From Variovorax sp. V213 (GTDB lineage: Bacteria; Pseudomonadota; Gammaproteobacteria; Burkholderiales; Burkholderiaceae_C), in the NCBI RefSeq assembly GCF_041154455.1, contig NZ_AP028664.1:745001-809000 (forward strand): a DNA stretch of 64,000 nt. The letters are read 5' to 3'. A program made the translations under genes and the position numbers. The notes beneath the pieces are model-generated. The model searched no databases. It had not been told where the DNA came from and was given only the letters and a program-made list of their open reading frames with translations. This document shows positions 58,862 through 64,000 of this stretch, piece by piece (position 1 is the first letter of the stretch; every line of letters starts with the position of its first letter).

Positions 58862-59602
58862 TCAGGCCGTGCCTTTTTCGTTGTTGTCGTTTTCTTCGTT
58901 GGCGGCGGACATGGAGGCGAGGCCCCGGGCCGTCGCGGAGTAGAAGGTGGCGGACGCCGCCTTGTCCGCGTCGTCGAGCTCTGCCGGGCGATCGGTTTCG
59001 GGAACGGGGCAGGCCACGCAGGCGTCGAGCTCCTCGAGTTCCGGCCACTCGGGATAGCTGCCGAGCCGCTGGGCAAAAACCTCGACGTGCGCTGCCACCT
59101 CGGCCTCGCTCGCGCGGCGCGCGCCGTGGAACACCAGCGGCGGGAGAAAGCGCATGCCGCAGAGCGCGGCGGTCTGCTCGTAGGGCGGCAGGAAGGCGTC
59201 GAAGAAGTAGCGGTTGTAGCTTTGCGGGTGGTAGCTGGCATCGGGGCCGCCGGTGGTGGCGACCAGCCAGCAGTCCTTGCCCTGGAGCGCGGTGCCTCCG
59301 CGGCCATAGGCCCAGCCGTAGCTGAGCACGTCGTCGAACCAGAGTTTTTGCAGCGGCGGCGCCGAATACCACTGGATGGGGTGCAGCAGCACCACGAGGC
59401 TGGCCCTTGCGAGCCTGGCTTGCTCGGCCTCGACGTCGATCGAGAAGTCGGGGTAGCTGCCGTACAGGTCGTTCACCTGGACGCCCGGCACCGCGCGCGC
59501 GGCCGCCAGCAGCTGCCGGTTGACGCGGGAATCGCGCCAATGCGGATGGGCCGCGAGCACATAGATGCCGTCTGCGCCGGCGGCGGATGTCGTTGTCGTC
59601 AT
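58862..59602 (-). CDS. KefF/KefG-type flavodoxin-fold NAD(P)H oxidoreductase
   Basis: 246 residues from ATG 59602. The NQO1-like fold motifs are VLAAHPHWRDSRVNRQLL, LVVLLHPIQWYSAPPLQKLWFDDVL and WLVATTGGPDASYHPQSYNRYF. It matches ancillary subunits that activate Kef antiporters and reduce quinones. Its stop lies two bases before the antiporter start. It has a longer C-terminal tail (50 residues) than KefF. Confidence 0.88.
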   Translation of the reverse strand: MTTTTSAAGADGIYVLAAHPHWRDSRVNRQLLAAARAVPGVQVNDLYGSYPDFSIDVEAEQARLARASLVVLLHPIQWYSAPPLQKLWFDDVLSYGWAYGRGGTALQGKDCWLVATTGGPDASYHPQSYNRYFFDAFLPPYEQTAALCGMRFLPPLVFHGARRASEAEVAAHVEVFAQRLGSYPEWPELEELDACVACPVPETDRPAELDDADKAASATFYSATARGLASMSAANEENDNNEKGTA

Positions 59603-59685
59603 GCCGCGAACATAGCGCAAGATCGGCTCTCGCCCGGCCAGTCAGGCACTACCATCCGGCTGTTCCAGTTCTGGAGGAGAACTTC

Positions 59686-60306
59686 ATGCCGGTGGTTCTG
59701 GTCGCCAATCCCAAGGGTGGCGTGGGCAAATCGACGCTCGCGACGAACATCGCGGGCTATTTTGCGAGCCGTGGCCATGCCGTGATGCTGGGCGACGTGG
59801 ACCGCCAGCAGTCCTCGCGCCTCTGGCTCGGCCTGCGCCCGCCGCAGGCGCGGCCCATCGCCACCTGGGAAGCCACCGGCGACGGCGCTGTGGTGCGGCC
59901 GCCGCGCGGCACCACGCATGCCGTGCTCGACACGCCGGCCGGCCTGCACGGACGGCGCTTCAAGGAGGTGCTGGCGTTGGCCGACCGGGTGATCGTGCCG
60001 CTGCAGCCGAGCATCTTCGACATCTACGCCACGCGCGACTTCCTCGACCGGCTGATGGAACATCGCCGCGCCGAAAAAACCAGAATCAGCCTCGTGGGCA
60101 TGCGCGTGAACGCCCGCACCCTGGCGGCAGACCGGCTGAACGAGTTCATCGCCAGCCTGGGCGTGCCGGTGCTGGGCGAACTGCGCGACACGCAGAACTA
60201 CGTGCAGCTCGCGGCGCGCGGGCTCACGCTGTTCGACATCGCGCCGGGCCGTGTCCAGCGCGACCTGGCGCAGTGGCAGCCGATCTGCGAATGGCTGGAA
60301 GCCTGA
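59686..60306 (+). CDS. ParA-family ATPase, orphan
   Basis: 206 residues from ATG 59686. The deviant Walker A KGGVGKSTLATNIAGYFAS is intact, with VMLGDVDRQQSSRLWL and AVLDTPAGLHGRRF. It belongs to the small ParA/MinD-like proteins of Burkholderiales. No parB or parS is next to it, so it is unlikely to be the main chromosome partition gene; a role in positioning another complex is possible. Confidence 0.87.
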   Translation: MPVVLVANPKGGVGKSTLATNIAGYFASRGHAVMLGDVDRQQSSRLWLGLRPPQARPIATWEATGDGAVVRPPRGTTHAVLDTPAGLHGRRFKEVLALADRVIVPLQPSIFDIYATRDFLDRLMEHRRAEKTRISLVGMRVNARTLAADRLNEFIASLGVPVLGELRDTQNYVQLAARGLTLFDIAPGRVQRDLAQWQPICEWLEA

Positions 60307-60382
60307 TCTCCCGGTTTTCCCTGAGCCTGCTTGTCGCAAGCCCGACAGCCGCGGCGACGCGCTTGGCACCAGAATGCCCCGC

Positions 60383-60844
60383 ATGACCAAAAAGACCTTC
60401 CAGACTCTTCAGGATCTTGCCGCCTGCGTCGGCCAGGAAGTTGCCGTGAGCGACTGGATCACCGTCACGCAGGAGCAGGTGAACCAGTTTGCCGAGGCCA
60501 CGGGCGACCACCAGTGGATTCACGTCGACGTCGAGCGCGCCAAGGCCGGCCCTTTCGGCGGGCCGATCGCCCACGGCTTCCTGACGCTGTCGCTGCTGCC
60601 GCGCTTCTACGAGACCGCTTTCGACGTGGTCGAGTCGCGCATGGGCGTGAACTACGGGCTCAACCGGGTGCGCTTCATGTCGCCCGTGCCGGTGGGCAAG
60701 CGGCTGCGCGCGCGCATGAAGCTCCTCACGGCGGAACCGATCGCCGACGACGGCCTGCAGATGACCTGGGAAGTCACGATCGAGCTCGAAGGCGCGGCCA
60801 AGCCCGCTTGCGTGGCCGAATCGGTAGTGCGCCGCTACCGCTGA
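60383..60844 (+). CDS. MaoC-like hydratase
   Basis: 153 residues from ATG 60383 (in-frame ATG 60374 is possible). The hotdog fold shows ITVTQEQVNQFAEATGDHQWIHVDVERA with the catalytic Asp and His, then GPFGGPIAHGFLTLSLLP and GVNYGLNRVRFMSPVPVG. It hydrates trans-2-enoyl-CoA. It stands alone here and may be a general fatty or PHA enzyme. Confidence 0.9.
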   Translation: MTKKTFQTLQDLAACVGQEVAVSDWITVTQEQVNQFAEATGDHQWIHVDVERAKAGPFGGPIAHGFLTLSLLPRFYETAFDVVESRMGVNYGLNRVRFMSPVPVGKRLRARMKLLTAEPIADDGLQMTWEVTIELEGAAKPACVAESVVRRYR

Positions 60845-60880
60845 AATTCGCCGCCAGCCGCGGCGCCGGAGCGCAGCCGC

Positions 60881-61342
60881 TCAGCCGAATCCGTTTTGCC
60901 GCCAGGCTTCGAAGACGGTCACAGCCACCGCGTTCGAAAGATTCAGGCTGCGCTGCCCCTCGCGCATCGGCAACCGCAGGCGCTGCGGCTCGGCAAAGCC
61001 CTCGCGCACCGCAGGCGGCAGCCCGCTGGTTTCCGAGCCGAACACCAGCCAGTCGCCGGGCTGAAAGCGCACGTCGTGCACGGCCCGCGTGCCGCGCGTG
61101 GTGAGCGCGAACATGCGCTCGGCAGCCGGCTTTTCGGTGTCGAGCAGGGCCTGCCAGTTCGCATGGCGCTTGACCTCGGCGTATTCGTGATAGTCGAGCC
61201 CGGCGCGGCGCAGCAGGCGGTCGTCCATCGAGAAACCCAGAGGCTCGACCAGGTGCAGCGCGCAGCCGGTGTTGGCCGCGAGACGGATCACGTTGCCCGT
61301 GTTCGGCGGGATTTCGGGGTGGACCAGAACGATATGGAACAT
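60881..61342 (-). CDS. trmL: TrmL, tRNA (cytidine/uridine(34)-2'-O)-methyltransferase
   Basis: 153 residues, the short SPOUT form without an RNA-binding extension. Motifs: MFHIVLVHPEIPPNTGNVIRLAANTG, HLVEPLGFSMDDRLLRRAGLDYHEY, FGSETSGLP and LPMREGQRSLNLSNAVAV, which forms the trefoil knot. It methylates the wobble base 2'-OH of leucine tRNAs. It is in the same orientation as the comF-like gene, 29 bases after it. Confidence 0.93.
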   Translation of the reverse strand: MFHIVLVHPEIPPNTGNVIRLAANTGCALHLVEPLGFSMDDRLLRRAGLDYHEYAEVKRHANWQALLDTEKPAAERMFALTTRGTRAVHDVRFQPGDWLVFGSETSGLPPAVREGFAEPQRLRLPMREGQRSLNLSNAVAVTVFEAWRQNGFG

Positions 61343-61371
61343 GCGCCGATTGTCGCGGCGGCGCGCACCGC

Positions 61372-62088
61372 TCAACGCGGCGGATCGGTGCGCGCGAACA
61401 CGACGGCGGTGACATGGGCCGCGCCGGCCAGCCGCAGCACCGCGGCCGCCGAGAACAGCGAGGCGCCCGTGGTCATCACGTCGTCGACCAGCACGACGCG
61501 GCGGCCCGGCAGCTGGCCCGCGCGCAAGGGCTCCACCGCAAAGGCGCCCTGCAGGTTGCGAAGGCGCTCGGCGCGCGCGAGGCCGATCTGCGCCGGCGTG
61601 TCGCGGGTGCGCAGCAGCAGCGTGGCGTCGGTCTTGGCGGACGCCAGCCGGCGCGCCAGTTCGAGCGCCTGGTTGAAGCCGCGCTCGCGCAGCCGGGCGG
61701 GCGCCATCGGCATCGGCAGCACGGCGTCGCACTGCTCCAGGGCCGGTTCCACCCAGGGCACGCTGCGCATCAGCGTGGCCAGCGGGCCGGCCCAGCCGGC
61801 CTCGCCGCGGAATTTGAACTGGGCGATGCAGTCGGGCCATGGCCACGCATAGCTGCATGCCGCAAGGCAGGCGTCGAGCGGTGGCGGCTCGCCCACGCAT
61901 TCGCCGCACCGGACAACGCCGTCCGGGACCGGCAGGGCGCAGCTTTCGCAGCGTGCTGCCGGCGGCGCGAAGCGGGCCACGCAGGCGTCGCAAACCCGCC
62001 GCGATGGCCAGGCGCGGCACACTTCGCACTGGCTGGGCAGCCGTGCAAGCAGAGAGGTCAAAGGCCGACCGGCCCAACGGCTGAACAT
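61372..62088 (-). CDS. ComF-family phosphoribosyltransferase-like protein
   Basis: 238 residues from ATG 62088. An N-terminal four-cysteine zinc finger (CEVCRAWPSRRVCDAC, CESCALP...CGEC) precedes a PRTase domain with the PRPP loop VVLVDDVMTTGASLFSAAAVL. ComF proteins act in DNA uptake and are widespread in non-competent bacteria too. A frame to 62166 is ignored. Divergent from the methyltransferase gene. Confidence 0.9.
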   Translation of the reverse strand: MFSRWAGRPLTSLLARLPSQCEVCRAWPSRRVCDACVARFAPPAARCESCALPVPDGVVRCGECVGEPPPLDACLAACSYAWPWPDCIAQFKFRGEAGWAGPLATLMRSVPWVEPALEQCDAVLPMPMAPARLRERGFNQALELARRLASAKTDATLLLRTRDTPAQIGLARAERLRNLQGAFAVEPLRAGQLPGRRVVLVDDVMTTGASLFSAAAVLRLAGAAHVTAVVFARTDPPR

Positions 62089-62111
62089 AGGCTCAATATA
62101 CTCACGGCCCC

Positions 62112-63026
62112 ATGGCCACCGACCCCGCAAGAAGACCGCCGACCATCGACCCCACGGCGGCTGCACGCTGGAGCCGGCTCGCGCCTGCCGCCGGCTCGCC
62201 CTGGCTGCACGAGGAAATCGGCCGCCGCATGGAAGACCGGCTCCAATGGATCAAGGCGCAGCCCCGCACCTGGGCCGACTGGGCGCCCCTGCGCGGCGGC
62301 CTCGAGGCGCACGAACTCGTGGCCCGGCGCTACCGCGAGGCCGGCTGCTTCGTGATCGAACCCGAACCGGCGCTCGCCGCCGCGGCCGGCGAGGCGCTGG
62401 CGGCGCCCTGGTGGAGCGCGCGCCGCTGGCAGGGCGGCAAGGCGCGCTTCGATGCGCCGCCGGAAGACGGCGTGGACCTGCTCTGGGCCAACATGTCGCT
62501 GCACATGGCCGCCGACCCCGAGGCGCTCATTACCCGCTGGCATCGGCTGGTGGCAACGGACGGCTTCCTGATGTTCTCGTGCCTCGGCCCCGACACGGTC
62601 CGCGAGCTGCGGGCGCTGCACGCCCGCCTGGGCTGGCCGGCCGCGGGCCACGAGTACACCGACATGCACGACTGGGGTGACATGCTGGTGCATGCCGGCT
62701 TCGCCGAACCCGTGATGGACATGGAACGCATCGTGCTTACCTGGGCAACGCCCGAGGCGGCACTGGCCGAACTGCGCACGCTGGGCCGCAACCTGCATCC
62801 GGCGCGCTTCCCGGCGCTTCGCGGCAGGGCGTGGCACCAGGCGCTGAAGCATGCGCTGCCCGAGCTGGCGCCGGCCGAAGCGGGCGGCGGGCGCATCGCG
62901 CTGACCTTCGAAGTCATCTACGGGCACGCCTTCAAGCCGGCGCCGCGCGTGGCGCTTTCGGCCGAGAGCGCGGTGTCGCTGCGCGAGATGCGCTCGATGC
63001 TCCAGCGCGGCCGGCCCGGCGCTTGA
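62112..63026 (+). CDS. BioC-like SAM-dependent methyltransferase
   Basis: 304 residues. The late half of the methyltransferase fold is clear (DLLWANMSLHMAADPEALITRWHRLVATDGFLMFSCLGPDTVREL, followed by YTDMHDWGDMLVHAGFAEPVMDMERIVLTW), as in BioC and related proteins. The N-terminal SAM-binding glycine motif is poorly conserved, so catalytic competence is uncertain. It may be the malonyl-ACP methyltransferase of biotin synthesis, but no bio genes are near. Confidence 0.75.
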   Translation: MATDPARRPPTIDPTAAARWSRLAPAAGSPWLHEEIGRRMEDRLQWIKAQPRTWADWAPLRGGLEAHELVARRYREAGCFVIEPEPALAAAAGEALAAPWWSARRWQGGKARFDAPPEDGVDLLWANMSLHMAADPEALITRWHRLVATDGFLMFSCLGPDTVRELRALHARLGWPAAGHEYTDMHDWGDMLVHAGFAEPVMDMERIVLTWATPEAALAELRTLGRNLHPARFPALRGRAWHQALKHALPELAPAEAGGGRIALTFEVIYGHAFKPAPRVALSAESAVSLREMRSMLQRGRPGA

Positions 63027-63254
63027 GCCGCCGGGCCGCTCCCAACGCGAAGATCGTAGCGCGCAGCGCGGAGGTTATCGAATGAACGCCGGGCTACGCA
63101 AGCTGCGCATCCGGTGGGCGGCCGCCTGTGTCTACCCGCTACAATCCGCCGTTGCGTGAAACTCGCGGGTGCTGTTCCGCGAACGAGGTCCGTCCGATCC
63201 TGTGGGGACAAGGGGTTGGTTGGTCGTCGACGCACCGATTTGCTGAACTCGCCC

Positions 63255-63731
63255 GTGTCGAATTCCGTGTTTCGTTTTGCCACCGTTTCAGGCCAGAGCA
63301 TCCAATGGTTCCTGAAGCGGAACTGCTCGGTGACGCCGAGCCAGCTGGGCTGGCTCTACGCCTCGCTGTGCGTGGTATCGCTCGGTATCGGTACGGTCTT
63401 CTGGCTGCACGGTGCGCCGCTGGTGCTGCCCTTCGCCTGGCTCGAACTGGCCGCGGTGGGTTTCGCGTTCATGCTGTACGCACGGCACGCGACCGATGGA
63501 GAGAAGATCGCGCTGCAGGGCGGCCGGCTGGTGGTAGAGCTCGAGAACGGTGGAGACTACGAGCGCACGGAATTTTTACCGCACCAGGTGCGGGTCGAAC
63601 CGCAGGCCGGCGATCGTTCGCTGATCGAGGTCTCGGGTCAGGGTCGATCGGTCAGGGTGGGGCGCTATGTACGCCCGGAGTTGCGAGCCGCACTGGCGCG
63701 CGAGATTCGCATGGCGTTGCGTGGCGCCTGA
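63255..63731 (+). CDS. DUF2244 integral membrane protein
   Basis: 158 residues from a GTG at 63255; no ATG is available before SNSVFRF and a TTG lies at 63240. It has two membrane segments (LGWLYASLCVVSLGIGTVFW, LVLPFAWLELAAVGFAFMLY) and a C-terminal domain (GGRLVVELENGGDYERTEFL...VRVGRYVRPELRAALAREIRMAL). DUF2244 genes commonly precede the cytochrome c oxidase cluster in Burkholderiales, as here. A role in oxidase biogenesis is only suggested by position. The upstream 228 bases show no gene. Confidence 0.85.
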   Translation: MSNSVFRFATVSGQSIQWFLKRNCSVTPSQLGWLYASLCVVSLGIGTVFWLHGAPLVLPFAWLELAAVGFAFMLYARHATDGEKIALQGGRLVVELENGGDYERTEFLPHQVRVEPQAGDRSLIEVSGQGRSVRVGRYVRPELRAALAREIRMALRGA

Positions 63732-63789
63732 GGGCTCACGCGGCGCTGCACGGTTGGGTTTGTTGAAAAAATTGAGAAACGTGAACACG

Positions 63790-64000
63790 ATGAAGAGCAT
63801 TTGGCGCAATAAGTACAGGCCGGCGAATCTGTTGCTGGCGGCCGGCGCGGCTTTCAGCGGCGCGGCGCACGCAGTCAACGATCTGCCCGGCGGGCCCTCG
63901 GTGCGCCAGCTGAACCTTCCGCTTGGTGTCACCAAGATTGCGCAGGAACAGCACTTCCTGCACACGGTGATGATGATCCTGTGCACGGTCATCTTCGTTG
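63790..64000 (+). CDS. coxB: Cytochrome c oxidase subunit II, N-terminal part (truncated by window)
   Basis: The first 70 residues are visible from ATG 63790 (in-frame GTG at 63781 also possible). A signal sequence (NLLLAAGAAFSGAAHAV) is followed by NDLPGGPSVRQLNLPLGVTKIAQEQHFLH and the start of the first membrane helix (TVMMILCTVIFV), as in betaproteobacterial CoxB. The subunit carries the CuA centre that receives electrons from cytochrome c; that part lies beyond the window. Confidence 0.88.
   Translation, partial: MKSIWRNKYRPANLLLAAGAAFSGAAHAVNDLPGGPSVRQLNLPLGVTKIAQEQHFLHTVMMILCTVIFV

Noticed and set aside
63140..63145. TACAAT as a sigma-70 -10 box before the DUF2244 gene
   Set aside because: No acceptable -35 element at the proper distance; not reported as a promoter.

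Overview
This is about 64 kb of a GC-rich, densely coded bacterial chromosome. The gene content points to a Variovorax-like Comamonadaceae (Burkholderiales): orphan Bug-type solute receptors, a beta-ketoadipate operon with an IclR regulator, a Tad/Flp pilus locus, GC-rich CCCCC/GGGGG hairpin repeats, and a coxB start preceded by a DUF2244 gene. The assignment rests on gene content and composition only; no database search was run.

Layout. (1) 1-3478: the end of a type I secretion operon (ABC ATPase, HlyD adaptor, TolC). (2) 17048 down to 3494, minus strand: a complete Tad/Flp pilus locus (flp, tadV, rcpC/cpaB, rcpA/cpaC, tadZ, tadA, tadB, tadC, tadD, DUF3613, two TadE-like genes, TadG-like). 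Most genes overlap by a few bases, and the locus ends in a sigma-54 activator with a degenerate receiver domain. A sigma-54-like promoter and a GTTAC(G) motif cluster lie upstream of flp. (3) 17473-21341: L,D-transpeptidase and TPR pair, then a Bug receptor. (4) 21443-24958: IclR regulator divergent from pcaI-pcaJ-pcaF. (5) 25160-30455: a thiol-redox module (thioredoxin-like protein, OmpR-type regulator, OsmC/Ohr protein, histidine kinase, DipZ-like CcdA-thioredoxin fusion) with a duplicated 55-bp element in front of the thioredoxin and OsmC genes. (6) 30480-32648: small hypothetical gene, ornithine cyclodeaminase-like enzyme, lipoprotein hydrolase.

(7) 32693-41692 is the most striking region, an RNA-repair locus. 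rtcR is divergent from a sigma-54 promoter (34448-34463) that drives rsr (the Ro60 orthologue), an array of Y-RNA-like non-coding RNAs with tRNA mimicry, rtcB, a zinc-ribbon protein, an RNase Z-like metallo-hydrolase, an RlaP-type nucleotidyltransferase and rtcA. Three tandem elements (36228-36298, 36313-36408, 36417-36536) share one architecture: outer stem, a 5' ATGC internal loop, inner stem, and a T-run after the 3' end. The third carries a circularly permuted tRNA domain whose acceptor strands are joined by a GCAA loop. A further, weaker element and a tRNA 3' half with encoded CCA lie just before rtcB. A GC-rich repeat has inserted in frame into rsr.

(8) 41711-45985: a membrane/[2Fe-2S]/class III cyclase fusion divergent from a Crp/Fnr-type regulator, followed by DoxX (with a CRP-like palindrome upstream), a TauE/SafE permease and a DUF1428 protein. 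(9) 46050-49281: a DHA2 efflux pump and two VOC proteins, divergent from a TetR regulator. (10) 49297-56996: a MarR-regulated CoA-dependent aromatic-acid cluster (acyl-CoA dehydrogenase, Bug receptor, short-chain dehydrogenase, feruloyl-CoA synthase-like ligase, crotonase) divergent from an amidohydrolase. (11) 57009-64000: KefB/C-type antiporter with its flavodoxin-like partner, orphan ParA, MaoC hydratase, trmL, comF-like gene, a BioC-like methyltransferase, a DUF2244 protein and the start of coxB.
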